A stretch of 64,000 nt of DNA from assembly GCF_007830055.1 (NCBI RefSeq), contig NZ_VLLE01000007.1:62001-126000 (forward strand), read 5' to 3'. The DNA comes from Lacibacter cauensis (GTDB lineage Bacteria; Bacteroidota; Bacteroidia; Chitinophagales; Chitinophagaceae). The position numbers and the translations under genes were made by a program. The notes under the pieces are model-generated. The model saw only the letters and a program-made list of their open reading frames with translations. It was not told where the DNA came from and did not search any database. Of the stretch, positions 52,278 to 61,502 are shown in pieces. Position 1 is the first letter of the stretch. Every line of letters starts with the position of its first letter.

Positions 52278-53738
52278 ATGTCTACATTCAAAACATATTT
52301 CATTGTTGTGCTTTCGTTCATTTGTTTTTCCGCAGCAGCACAGCAAGGCAACCGACAGAAAGTATTTGTGGTAAAAGATTTTGGTGCAGTGGGCGATGGT
52401 AAAACAGATGATGCCGTTGCAATACAAAAAGCAATTGATGCAGCACATGCAGCAGGTGGTGGTACGGTGTTGTTTACTGCGCCGTTTGTGTACAAGGCAA
52501 GTCCCATTACTGTCAAATCAAATATTGAACTGCATTTGCAGGGAGGTTCAAAACTGCTTGCCAATCCTGATGAAAAGGTTTATACCAAAAGTGCCTTCCG
52601 AACTAATCCCGGCGAAGGAACAATCTGGATCGGAGGAGAGAACGTAGAAAATTTTACCATCAGCGGTAACGGAGAAATTGATGGAAATGGTATTTCATTC
52701 ATGGGTGCAGAGCTGGAAGATTCGTATGAGTTGAAACCGTTTAATGTGCTTGATCCACGTCCGCATGTATTAACCATCATTGGCGGAAAGAACATACGCA
52801 TACGTGATGTGAAGATCGGCAACTCTGCTTATTGGACGGTTCACTTGATTGGTTGTGATGATGTGGTGATCAGCGGTATTACTTTGCTCAACAGTTTAAA
52901 AGTGCGTAACAGTGATGGTATTGATCTTGATCATAGTAAAAATGTACGCATCAGCGATTGTTATATTGAAAGCGGTGATGATTGTATTTGTTTAAAGAAC
53001 CGCAGAGAGTATGAAGAGTTTGGTGTGTGTGAAAACATTACTGTTACCAACTGCACCATGACATCCAGAAGCTGTGCCATCAAAATCGGTTCGGAGAATA
53101 TGGATACCATCCGCCAGGTGCTGATCGATAATTGCATCATCAAAAAAAGTAATCGTGGGGTTGGTATTCAGCACAGGGATGAAGGTGTGGTGAGTGATGT
53201 CATCTTCAGCAATATGATCATTGAAGGACATTTATTCAGCGATGTATGGTGGGGCAAAGCCGAACCCATTTACATTACTGCATACCGCAGGGCAAAGATC
53301 AATCACAAAGATGCCAACTGGCGTTTTCCCAAAGGAGCAACAGAAGGAAAAGTGGGCGTGGTGAAGAATATTTATTTCAGCAACATTAAATGCTCAAGCG
53401 AAAACGGTGTGTATGTAAGCGCCGAATCGCAGGATAAAATTCAAAATATCGTGTTTGATAATGTGGATGTGTTCATCAACAAAATAACGAACATACAAGG
53501 TGGCATCTACGATCGTCGCCCGGCAAATGTAGAAGGCTTTGTAAAAGGAACCACTGCCGGTTTTTATTTTGATACCGTGAAGAAAATTGTACTGCGGAAT
53601 TGTTCGGTAGAGTGGGGCGATAAGAAAGAAGCTTATTTTTCAAATGCTATCCGCAGCATCAATGTCGGTTCGTTGGAACGGTTCGGCTTCAGCGGCACCT
53701 CCGCTTTTCCCAAAACAGCGCCTGCCATCAAACAATGA
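52278..53738 (+). CDS. GH28 polygalacturonase-type hydrolase (second copy)
   Basis: A 486-residue beta-helix enzyme with signal peptide (VVLSFICFSAAAQ). Catalytic motifs RNSDGIDLDHSKNV near residue 211 and ESGDDCICLKN near 231 contain the three Asp. As in the other GH28 here, the GHG segment is replaced (AIKIGSENMDTIRQ). Sequence identity to the first copy is low, so they are not a recent duplication but probably different specificities such as exo-polygalacturonase and rhamnogalacturonan hydrolase. Only 10 bases after GH92. Confidence 0.9.
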   Translation: MSTFKTYFIVVLSFICFSAAAQQGNRQKVFVVKDFGAVGDGKTDDAVAIQKAIDAAHAAGGGTVLFTAPFVYKASPITVKSNIELHLQGGSKLLANPDEKVYTKSAFRTNPGEGTIWIGGENVENFTISGNGEIDGNGISFMGAELEDSYELKPFNVLDPRPHVLTIIGGKNIRIRDVKIGNSAYWTVHLIGCDDVVISGITLLNSLKVRNSDGIDLDHSKNVRISDCYIESGDDCICLKNRREYEEFGVCENITVTNCTMTSRSCAIKIGSENMDTIRQVLIDNCIIKKSNRGVGIQHRDEGVVSDVIFSNMIIEGHLFSDVWWGKAEPIYITAYRRAKINHKDANWRFPKGATEGKVGVVKNIYFSNIKCSSENGVYVSAESQDKIQNIVFDNVDVFINKITNIQGGIYDRRPANVEGFVKGTTAGFYFDTVKKIVLRNCSVEWGDKKEAYFSNAIRSINVGSLERFGFSGTSAFPKTAPAIKQ

Positions 53739-53816
53739 TGCACATCATCTACACAATAGGTAAATAGTGGGCTTTGTAAGCCGAAGAGCAATAACTTTAC
53801 CCCCGTTCAAATTTTT

Positions 53817-53842
53817 GCCCGTTCGACCAAGGTCATCCGGGC
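53817..53842. promoter_or_regulatory. symmetrical hairpin upstream of GH2-GH53 gene
   Basis: GCCCG-(ttc)-GACC-aa-GGTC-(atc)-CGGGC: two perfect stem segments around a 3x3 internal loop, 22 bases before the ATG at 53865. No T-tail, so a leader structure or protein-binding RNA element is as likely as attenuation. A second small stem GGCTT-tgt-AAGCC lies at 53770-53782. Confidence 0.4.
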
Positions 53843-53864
53843 GGGCTTAGCAAAACAATCAAAA

Positions 53865-56800
53865 ATGATGAGGGTAATTTTTCTTGCCGCACTTATTGTA
53901 TGTAGTTCGTTCAACGCTTCTGCACAACGCAAACGAGTTAACATCGATGAAAACTGGAAGTTTGCTTTTGGTCATGCCGCAAATCCTGAGAAGGATTTTA
54001 ACTATGGTCTCAAAACTATTTTCTCCAAATCGGGAGCAGCAGCCGGCACAGCCATCGATCCGAAGTTTAACGACAGCAGCTGGCGCACACTTAATCTGCC
54101 GCATGATTGGGCCGTTGAATTGCCTTTTGCTTATGTAGATAATTTCGATGTAGAGAGTCACGGGTACAAACCTGTTGGTGGTTTGTTTCCTGCAACAAGT
54201 ATCGGTTGGTACCGCAAACAATTCAAACTGGAAAAAGCAGACTCGGGCAGAAGATTTCAATTACAGTTCGATGGTATTTTTCGTGATGCCAATGTATGGA
54301 TCAACGGATTTTATCTCGGTAATAACAAGAGCGGTTATGTGGGTGTAAATTATGATGTCACTGATTTTCTCAACTTCGACCGTAACAACGTTATTGTTGT
54401 TCGTGTGGATGCCACACAATACGAAGGCTGGTTTTACGAAGGTGCAGGTATCTATCGCCATGTATGGTTAAACAGTTATCTTTCATCTCATATTACAACA
54501 GATGGCGTGTTTGCTTATGCAAACATCAACGGGAGTAAAGCAACATTGAATGTGGAGACAAGCATCATTAATGAATACGGTAGTTCAGGTAGTTATTCTG
54601 TATCAACATATCTCACCGACAGAGCAGGAAATAAAATTACATCATCAAAAGAACAGGCGCTTGCATTGAATGTGCTGGAAGAAAAAACGTTGAAGCAAAC
54701 AATTGCTGTTAACAATCCAACAATATGGTCGTTGGAGAATCCTTACCTCTATCGTGTAGTAGTGGAGTTAAAACAGAATGGAAAAATCATCGATCAGCAA
54801 AAACTTCGTTTTGGTTTCCGTTCAATCGAAATAAAACCGAATGGTATTTTCCTTAATGGTAAACACATTAAAATTTACGGAACAAATAATCACCAGGATC
54901 ATGCAGGTGTAGGAAGTGCCTTGCCCGATTACTTACAATACTATCGCATTGGTCTATTGAAAGAAATGGGTGTGAATGCTTACCGCACCAGTCACAATGC
55001 ACCAACACCTGAGTTGCTTGATGCATGCGATAGTTTGGGTATGCTGGTAATGGATGAACAACGTTTGCTCAACAGCGGTGCTGAATACATGGATCAGTTT
55101 GAGCGTTTGGTAAAGCGTGACCGCAGCCGTACTTCTGTTTTTATGTGGAGCATCGGTAACGAAGAAGGCTGGATTCATACCAACTCTTTCGGTAAGCGTA
55201 TTGCAGAATCATTTATTGCCAAACAAAAACAACTCGATCCTACACGAACATGCACCTATGCTGCTGATGTGGCGAATGTTTATAAAGGGGTGAATGAAGT
55301 GATTCCTGTACGCAGTTTCAATTATCGTCAGTTTGCTGTGGCCGATTATCATAAAGATCATCCCGATCAACCGATCATTGGTACAGAAATGGGCAGTACG
55401 GTTACCACACGTGGTGCATTGGAAAAAGATTCTATCCGTGCTTATGTGCCCGACCAGGATATTACTGCTCCGTGGTGGGCCAGCCGTGCAGAAGAATGGT
55501 GGAAGCTGGCAGCAAGAAACGATTTTTGGTTAGGTGGTTTTGTCTGGACAGGATTTGATTATCGTGGTGAACCAACGCCGTACAAATGGCCGAACATCAA
55601 TTCGCATTTTGGAGTGATGGATGTTTGCGGCTTTCCGAAAAATATTTACTACTACTACCAAAGCTGGTGGACGGATAAAGATGTGCTGCACATTTCGCCA
55701 CACTGGAACCATCGTAACGAGTGGGGGCTACCGAAAAAGCAAATTGATGTGTGGGTGAACAGTAATGCAGACAATGTAGAGCTGTTCCTGAATGGAAAAA
55801 GTTTAGGGAAGAAGGATATGCCCCGCAACGGTCACCTGCAATGGAAAGTGGAATTTGAACCAGGCAAGCTGGAAGCAGTTGCTTATAAAAATGGACGAAA
55901 ACTGACAAGTAAAGTTGAAACAACAGGTGTACCAGTTGAAGTAGTATTAACGCCGTATAAAACAACGATGCTTGCTGATGGCAAAGATGTAACCGTGATG
56001 AATGTTTCTGTTGTTGATCGTGAAGGAAGAGAAGTACCCGATGCCAACAACATGATTTATTTTAAAGTGGAGGGCGATGCGAAAATCATTGGTGTAGGTA
56101 ACGGTGATCCCAGCAGTCATGAAGCAGATAAATGTGCAGATGGTTTGTGGCAACGCAGTTTGTTCAATGGTAAATGCCAGGTGATTATTCAGTCGGGAAC
56201 AAAGCCGGGTATTTTTAAAGTAGAAGCAAGTGCAAAGAATTTGTACACCGGTTCAACAGATGTGATTACAGTTGATCCGGTAAAAGCAGCAACGATTACC
56301 ATTGATGAAAAGTATAAACTGAAAGGTGAAGCTGCAAAGCCAAGAGTTGTTGATCAGATGATAGGCGCTGATATTTCGTTCTTACCCGAACTGGAAGCAA
56401 AGGGAATGAAATTCTCGGATAAAGGTGTAACCAAAGATGCTATTGAGATCATCAAAGAGCATGGCATCAACTATGTGCGTCTGCGTATCTTTCACGATCC
56501 TGCGCAGGATAGCGGCTATTCACCCAAGAAAGGATTTTGCGATCTCAATTACACAAAGCAAATGGCGAAGCGTGTAAAAGCTGCCGGATTAAAACTGTTG
56601 CTTGATTTTCATTACAGCGATTACTGGGCTGATCCCGGTAAGCAATACAAACCTGCTGCATGGAAAGGTCTTTCGTTTGAAGAGTTGAAAAAAGCCTTGT
56701 ACGATTATACCAAGATGGTGATGGAGGAATTGAAAGCGCAAAATACGTTGCCCGATATGGTGCAGGTGGGCAACGAAATCAATCATGGTATTGTTTGGCC

Positions 56801-57263
56801 CGATGGTAATGTGAGCAATATGGATCAACTGGCGCAACTACTTTGTGCAGGAACAGCTGCAGTAAAAGCGGTTGAACCGAAAACACAAATGATGTTGCAT
56901 GTAGCACTCGGGGGACAAAATAACGAATCAGTTTTCTTTATCGATAACATGCTTGCACGTGGAGTGCATTTTGATGTCATCGGGCAATCATATTATCCCA
57001 AGTGGCATGGCACATTAGCCGACCTGGAGAATAATCTCAATGATCTTGTTCGCCGTTATAACAAAGATGTAATTGTAGTTGAATACTCAGCATTGAAAGA
57101 AGAAGTGAACAAAATCGCTTTTGGGTTACCGAATGGAAAAGGAAAGGGCACTTGCATTTGGGAACCACTCAGCACCTGGGAAAAGTTTTTTGATAACGAT
57201 GGTAAATCGAATCAGTATCTGCCGTTGTATGATGAGATGAGTAAAAAGTATCTGAATAAATAA
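53865..57263 (+). CDS. bifunctional GH2-GH53 fusion: beta-galactosidase plus endo-galactanase
   Basis: A 1132-residue secreted protein with signal peptide (VIFLAALIVCSSFNASA). Residues about 25-790 are GH2: sugar-binding domain with ENWKFAFGHAANPEKDF, Ig-like domain, then the barrel with acid/base Glu433 in WSIGNEEG and nucleophile Glu508 in IGTEMGS, and a C-terminal Ig-like domain (YKTTMLADGKDVTVMNVSV). Residues about 826-1132 are GH53: GADISFLPELEAKGMKF, FHYSDYWADPGKQ, catalytic Glu971 in VGNEINHG and Glu1073 in VVEYSALK. GH53 cleaves beta-1,4-galactan internally; GH2 would trim galactose. Both catalytic pairs are complete, so the fusion should be active. It is the last gene of the locus, after a 126-base gap with a hairpin. 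Confidence 0.93.
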   Translation: MMRVIFLAALIVCSSFNASAQRKRVNIDENWKFAFGHAANPEKDFNYGLKTIFSKSGAAAGTAIDPKFNDSSWRTLNLPHDWAVELPFAYVDNFDVESHGYKPVGGLFPATSIGWYRKQFKLEKADSGRRFQLQFDGIFRDANVWINGFYLGNNKSGYVGVNYDVTDFLNFDRNNVIVVRVDATQYEGWFYEGAGIYRHVWLNSYLSSHITTDGVFAYANINGSKATLNVETSIINEYGSSGSYSVSTYLTDRAGNKITSSKEQALALNVLEEKTLKQTIAVNNPTIWSLENPYLYRVVVELKQNGKIIDQQKLRFGFRSIEIKPNGIFLNGKHIKIYGTNNHQDHAGVGSALPDYLQYYRIGLLKEMGVNAYRTSHNAPTPELLDACDSLGMLVMDEQRLLNSGAEYMDQFERLVKRDRSRTSVFMWSIGNEEGWIHTNSFGKRIAESFIAKQKQLDPTRTCTYAADVANVYKGVNEVIPVRSFNYRQFAVADYHKDHPDQPIIGTEMGSTVTTRGALEKDSIRAYVPDQDITAPWWASRAEEWWKLAARNDFWLGGFVWTGFDYRGEPTPYKWPNINSHFGVMDVCGFPKNIYYYYQSWWTDKDVLHISPHWNHRNEWGLPKKQIDVWVNSNADNVELFLNGKSLGKKDMPRNGHLQWKVEFEPGKLEAVAYKNGRKLTSKVETTGVPVEVVLTPYKTTMLADGKDVTVMNVSVVDREGREVPDANNMIYFKVEGDAKIIGVGNGDPSSHEADKCADGLWQRSLFNGKCQVIIQSGTKPGIFKVEASAKNLYTGSTDVITVDPVKAATITIDEKYKLKGEAAKPRVVDQMIGADISFLPELEAKGMKFSDKGVTKDAIEIIKEHGINYVRLRIFHDPAQDSGYSPKKGFCDLNYTKQMAKRVKAAGLKLLLDFHYSDYWADPGKQYKPAAWKGLSFEELKKALYDYTKMVMEELKAQNTLPDMVQVGNEINHGIVWPDGNVSNMDQLAQLLCAGTAAVKAVEPKTQMMLHVALGGQNNESVFFIDNMLARGVHFDVIGQSYYPKWHGTLADLENNLNDLVRRYNKDVIVVEYSALKEEVNKIAFGLPNGKGKGTCIWEPLSTWEKFFDNDGKSNQYLPLYDEMSKKYLNK

Positions 57264-57276
57264 ACAGCAGTTTCAA

Positions 57277-57312
57277 AATAAAAACGGGCAACAATTGTTG
57301 CCCGTTTTTATT
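57277..57312. terminator. bidirectional terminator, 36-base perfect palindrome
   Basis: Perfect 18-base inverted repeat (AATAAAAACGGGCAACAA and complement) with no loop, containing an A/T-flanked GGGCAACAA core; between the convergent GH2-GH53 and GntR genes. Confidence 0.9.
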
Positions 57313-57326
57313 TCATCCAAAATTTG

Positions 57327-58034
57327 TTATTCAAAAATTCTTGCAAAGTGATTCTCTAAGTGGTTGCGCATACCATTGCGGAATTGTTCTGGTGTACCAT
57401 GTTCCAGTATCTCCACCAGTTCTTTATGCGATACGAATGTTTTCAACGCTGTTTGCTTTTTTAATAAACCACTGTTGTGCACATAATCAAATACAGGTAA
57501 TAACATTTTCTGGAATTTCTTCATCGTTTCATTGCCTGTTATTTCGTAAAGCTTTCCATGAAATGCAATTTCGTGTTGTACATTGAACAAATGATCCTGT
57601 GCAGCAGGTGGTTCGTTAGCAACGATCTGTTTTAACTCCTTTATATCTTCTTTGGTTACACGATGAAACAGGAAATCGGCCATACCAATTTCAAGTACCA
57701 GTCGTATTTCAAACACTTCTTTTAATGTTTCAGGCGAAAGAATATGCGGGTTCATACTCTTACCCAGATTGCCGAACAGATCCGGACTGGTAATAACGGC
57801 ACCCTTCTTTTTCTTCGACTCAATCAGCCCCATCAAACGCAAACGCAGCAACGCTTCACGTATTACCGTACGACTTACACCCAGCGCTTCGGCCAGTTCA
57901 ATTTCTTTCGGAATACTATCGCCCACCTTTAGTTTCTGCTGTTGCAGCAACTCCACCAGGTTGGCTTCTACCTTATCCACCAAACTGCTGGTTTCAATGG
58001 TTTTTAAATGTCCGTTCAAAAGAGTGTTCGTCAT
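57327..58034 (-). CDS. GntR/FadR-type regulator with FCD domain
   Basis: A 235-residue FadR-subgroup GntR regulator. Winged HTH: QQKLKVGDSIPKEIELAEALGVSRTVIREALLRLRLMGLIES. The C-terminal FCD helical domain (residues about 95-230) has EIRLVLEIGMADFLFHRV and the His-containing HEIAFHGKLYEITGN, HKELVEILEHG and RNHLENHF helices that bind metal and a carboxylate or sugar-acid ligand. It is divergent from the SusC gene and two inverted repeats in the gap match GT-N3-AC-type FadR sites. FCD regulators such as NanR sense sialic acid or sugar acids, which fits the neighbouring aldolase. Ligand is inferred. Confidence 0.9.
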   Translation of the reverse strand: MTNTLLNGHLKTIETSSLVDKVEANLVELLQQQKLKVGDSIPKEIELAEALGVSRTVIREALLRLRLMGLIESKKKKGAVITSPDLFGNLGKSMNPHILSPETLKEVFEIRLVLEIGMADFLFHRVTKEDIKELKQIVANEPPAAQDHLFNVQHEIAFHGKLYEITGNETMKKFQKMLLPVFDYVHNSGLLKKQTALKTFVSHKELVEILEHGTPEQFRNGMRNHLENHFARIFE

Positions 58035-58035
58035 A

Positions 58036-58050
58036 TTATGTAATACTTAA
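58036..58050. promoter_or_regulatory. GntR operator candidate 1 (TTATGTAATACTTAA)
   Basis: Inverted repeat TTATGT-N3-ACTTAA with one mismatch, with the GT-N3-AC core; directly at the regulator start codon, so binding would repress its own gene. Confidence 0.55.
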
Positions 58051-58164
58051 TTATTCAAAATTAAGAAAATTGGGCAGTTCACTTCGATTTTTCGATTGAT
58101 TATTAATTACTTAATCTAATCTAAAAAAATATTTGTTGGAAAGAAAGAACTTTCTTTAACTTTA

Positions 58165-58179
58165 TTATGTCATACATAA
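58165..58179. promoter_or_regulatory. GntR operator candidate 2 (TTATGTCATACATAA)
   Basis: Perfect inverted repeat TTATGT-cat-ACATAA, same core and spacing as candidate 1, 27 bases before the SusC ATG. Confidence 0.6.
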
Positions 58180-58205
58180 TACAAAATTAAAACAAAACTT
58201 GCTGT

Positions 58206-61200
58206 ATGAAAGCATTTTTAAAGATGGGATTGCTGCTGAACTTCCTGCTGCTCACCTTCATGGCGGGAGCACAATCCATCAAAATTTCCGGGCAGGTGTT
58301 ATCGAAAGAGGATAACACAGCTATTGCCGGTGTATCTGTTGTGGTAAAAGGAAAAAGCAGCGGAACACAAACCGATGCCGAGGGCCGTTTTACGATTGAC
58401 GCTGCCATCGGCGATGTACTTGTTTTTACTTCTGTAGGTTTTACAACGCAGGAGGTAAAAATTGAAAGTGCAGGTAGTATAACCATTACCCTGCAGGCAT
58501 CTGTTTCTAAAATGGATGAAGTTGTAGTGGTGGGTTATGGTACACAAAAGAAATCGAAGATTACCGGTTCGGTTAGTAAACTTGATCCGAAGGTTTTGCA
58601 AACCGGTGTGCGTTCGAACCCGGCTTCTGCATTGGCAGGAACAATTCCGGGTTTACGTGTGCAGCAAACATCCGGTCGCCCGGGTGCGGTACCCAACATT
58701 GTACTGCGTGGTGGTACCAATTACAATGGTACCGGTTCGCCGTTAATTCTTGTTGATGGTTTGGTGCGTGCAGGTTTCTTTGAAGTAAACCAGGAAGATG
58801 TTGAGTCGATTGAAGTATTGAAAGATGCATCGGCAACAGCGATCTATGGTGCACGTGCAAACAATGGTGTAATTCTCATCACCACCAAAAAGGGGAAAGC
58901 TGGTACTTCAAAAATTACAGTAGGTTCTAAAGTGGGTGTAAACCGATTGAATCTGCCTTTCGAATTTTTGAATGCAAGAGATTATCTCTACTACTCAAGA
59001 AATGCCGTAAAAACGTCGGGTGTTTATGATCCTTCACGTTTATCGCAATTAACTGCTGCGGGTCCGTTTGGTACAGGTAATCGTTTCCTCGATGGAAGTG
59101 GTAATGTCATTGATGGTAATGTAAACTCGTTAGGTGTTTGGAGTACAATGAAACTCGATAATACCAACCGGAATAAACTCAACGATGGTTGGGAAACAAT
59201 GATCGATCCGATTAACGGAACCGATACACTTATCTTCCGCAACTTTAATTATAAAGATTATGCATTGCGTGATTACAGTTTAACACAGGATCACAATGTA
59301 TCGATGAGTGGCGGTAACGATAAAGGAAAATATTATGCAGGCTTTGGTATGTACGATGAAAAAGGTTTGCCGATTAATACGTTCTACCGCCGTTACACAT
59401 TTGTGTTGAACAGCGAATACAAGATCCGTCCCTGGTTAACCTCTACCTCCAACTTAAACTTTGCCAATGCAAAATGGCGTGATCCTGTTACCAACTCAGA
59501 AGGTAACTACCTGTCTCGTTCATTAGGTGCACCTCCAACCATGCGTGGCTGGAACGAAAAAGGAGAGTTGCTGGTTGGTCGTGATGTGGGCGATGGTAAC
59601 CCGTTGGTGAACGATGCAAAATTTATCCGTAACAATAACAGCGATAAGTTTACCATTTCTCAAGGATTTAAAATTGATCTGCTGAAAAATCTTTACTTAA
59701 AAACAAGTGCTAACCTGTTTTACGATGAAGGTTTTTACGAAAGCTTCAATAAAGATTATTTGCAAAGTCCGGGTAACATCAACCGTACACGTTCCTCTTC
59801 TGCATCGTTTGGCCGCAGCTTAAGTCAAACTTATAATGCAGTAATTGATTATAATACAAGTTTCGGTGATCATGATCTTGACTTGATGGCCGGTTCGGAG
59901 TACTATGATATTTATTCGTATGGTGTTTCTGCATCGGGTTCGCAGGCGCCGTCAGACGATTTTCTCGATCTGCAATATGTTCGTCGTGACGCAACAACGC
60001 AACCTTCTGTTGATTCGTACCACGAACGTCAGCGTATTCTTTCATTCTTTGGAAGAGCAACCTACGATTACAAAGAAAAATATTTAATTACAGGAACACT
60101 TCGTAGTGATGGTTACTCAAAACTCATCAACAACCGTTGGGGTACATTCCCGGGTGTGTCTGTTGGTTGGAACCTGCACAAAGAAGATTTCTTTGATGTA
60201 AGATGGATCAATGCACTCAAGCTGCGTGCAAGCTATGGCCAAAATGGTAACGTAAGCGGCATCAGTGCGTATGGTTTGCAAGGTGGTTACAGTGTAAACC
60301 GTTACAACACATCTACCGGTTATCTTTTCTCTACACCTCCTTTCCCTGATCTGTTGTGGGAGCGTTCATCAACTTACGAAGGCGGTGTTGAAGGTAATAT
60401 CTTAGGTAAAATTGATTTCAATATTGCTTACTACAAGCGTATTACCTCCAACAAAATTTCCAGCTTTAACCTGCCTGCAACTTCCGGTATTACCAGTTTA
60501 ACAACCAACAACGGTAGCATGCAGAACCAGGGTGTGGAAGTTGATTTGAATTATGCAATTGTTCGTAAAAAAGATTTCCAGGTTGATGTAGCTGCAAACT
60601 TTGCTTATAATGCGAACAAAGTATTAAAGCTTCCAAACAATGGTTTGGAAAATAACAGGCAAGGAGGTTTTCAGGTTTGGGATCCTTCACAAAAGAAACT
60701 CATCTGGGTTGCCGGTACACAGCAAGGACAAGACCCTAATGTTGCTTATGCTTACGTTGCAGAAGGGTTGTACCGTACACAAGCCGAACTGGATGCGCAC
60801 GGCAACCGTGTTGATTTGAATGGTGCAAAAATTTTATTGGGCACAGCCAAATGGGCAGCGCTTACGCCTGCACAACGTGCCAGCTATTACAACATTGCGT
60901 TGGGTGATGTACGTTGGAGAGATGTTGACCAGAACGATACAATCGATTTCCGTGATCGTGTGTACATGGGCCGTACCGTTCCACGTTTCACCGGTGGTTT
61001 CTCTGCCGCTGCACGTTGGAAAGGATTATCTGTTAGTGCACGATTTGATTATGCGTTTGGCTTTGTGGCATACGATGGTCCACGTGCATGGTTCATGGGT
61101 AATGCACAAGGTACATTCAACACCATTAAAGATGTGTACGATACTTGGACGCCAACCAATACCAATGCAAAATTCCCTACTTGTTATTGGGCCGATCAGT

Positions 61201-61481
61201 TGTTTAAAAACAACGTGCTGCGTGAGTCAAGCATGTTCTATAAAAAAGGCGATTACCTCGCTTTGCGTGAAGTGAACATCAACTATGCGTTGCCGCAACG
61301 TTGGGCCGGTGCAATCAAAAGCCAGGCTGTTAACTTCTCTGTTACCATGCAGAATGTTGGTTACTTAAGTAAAGCAACCTTGTACTCTCCGGAATCGGGA
61401 AGTATTGCTAACTCAGCTGCAGGTTTCGGTGGTTATCCGCTTCCACGAATTATCATTTTTGGTGCACAGGTAACATTTTAA
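58206..61481 (+). CDS. SusC/RagA-type TonB-linked outer-membrane protein (second locus)
   Basis: A 1091-residue SusC homologue with signal peptide (MGLLLNFLLLTFMAGAQ). It has the regulatory-like domain (ISGQVLSKEDNTAIAGVSVV), the SusC box VVVVGYGTQKKSKITGSVSK, plug (NIVLRGGTNYNGTGSPLILV, IEVLKDASATAIYGARANNG) and beta-barrel ending IFGAQVTF. Partner SusD is 21 bases downstream. Likely imports a sialylated or similar keto-acid sugar oligosaccharide, given the adjacent aldolase and FCD regulator (inference). Not closely similar to the first SusC, so a separate substrate. Confidence 0.95.
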   Translation: MKAFLKMGLLLNFLLLTFMAGAQSIKISGQVLSKEDNTAIAGVSVVVKGKSSGTQTDAEGRFTIDAAIGDVLVFTSVGFTTQEVKIESAGSITITLQASVSKMDEVVVVGYGTQKKSKITGSVSKLDPKVLQTGVRSNPASALAGTIPGLRVQQTSGRPGAVPNIVLRGGTNYNGTGSPLILVDGLVRAGFFEVNQEDVESIEVLKDASATAIYGARANNGVILITTKKGKAGTSKITVGSKVGVNRLNLPFEFLNARDYLYYSRNAVKTSGVYDPSRLSQLTAAGPFGTGNRFLDGSGNVIDGNVNSLGVWSTMKLDNTNRNKLNDGWETMIDPINGTDTLIFRNFNYKDYALRDYSLTQDHNVSMSGGNDKGKYYAGFGMYDEKGLPINTFYRRYTFVLNSEYKIRPWLTSTSNLNFANAKWRDPVTNSEGNYLSRSLGAPPTMRGWNEKGELLVGRDVGDGNPLVNDAKFIRNNNSDKFTISQGFKIDLLKNLYLKTSANLFYDEGFYESFNKDYLQSPGNINRTRSSSASFGRSLSQTYNAVIDYNTSFGDHDLDLMAGSEYYDIYSYGVSASGSQAPSDDFLDLQYVRRDATTQPSVDSYHERQRILSFFGRATYDYKEKYLITGTLRSDGYSKLINNRWGTFPGVSVGWNLHKEDFFDVRWINALKLRASYGQNGNVSGISAYGLQGGYSVNRYNTSTGYLFSTPPFPDLLWERSSTYEGGVEGNILGKIDFNIAYYKRITSNKISSFNLPATSGITSLTTNNGSMQNQGVEVDLNYAIVRKKDFQVDVAANFAYNANKVLKLPNNGLENNRQGGFQVWDPSQKKLIWVAGTQQGQDPNVAYAYVAEGLYRTQAELDAHGNRVDLNGAKILLGTAKWAALTPAQRASYYNIALGDVRWRDVDQNDTIDFRDRVYMGRTVPRFTGGFSAAARWKGLSVSARFDYAFGFVAYDGPRAWFMGNAQGTFNTIKDVYDTWTPTNTNAKFPTCYWADQLFKNNVLRESSMFYKKGDYLALREVNINYALPQRWAGAIKSQAVNFSVTMQNVGYLSKATLYSPESGSIANSAAGFGGYPLPRIIIFGAQVTF

Positions 61482-61502
61482 TTCATTTCAATAGTTATAA
61501 AG

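Noticed and set aside
52278-53738. Two GH28 genes as a recent duplication
   Set aside because: Their sequences share only the fold motifs; lengths and C-termini differ.
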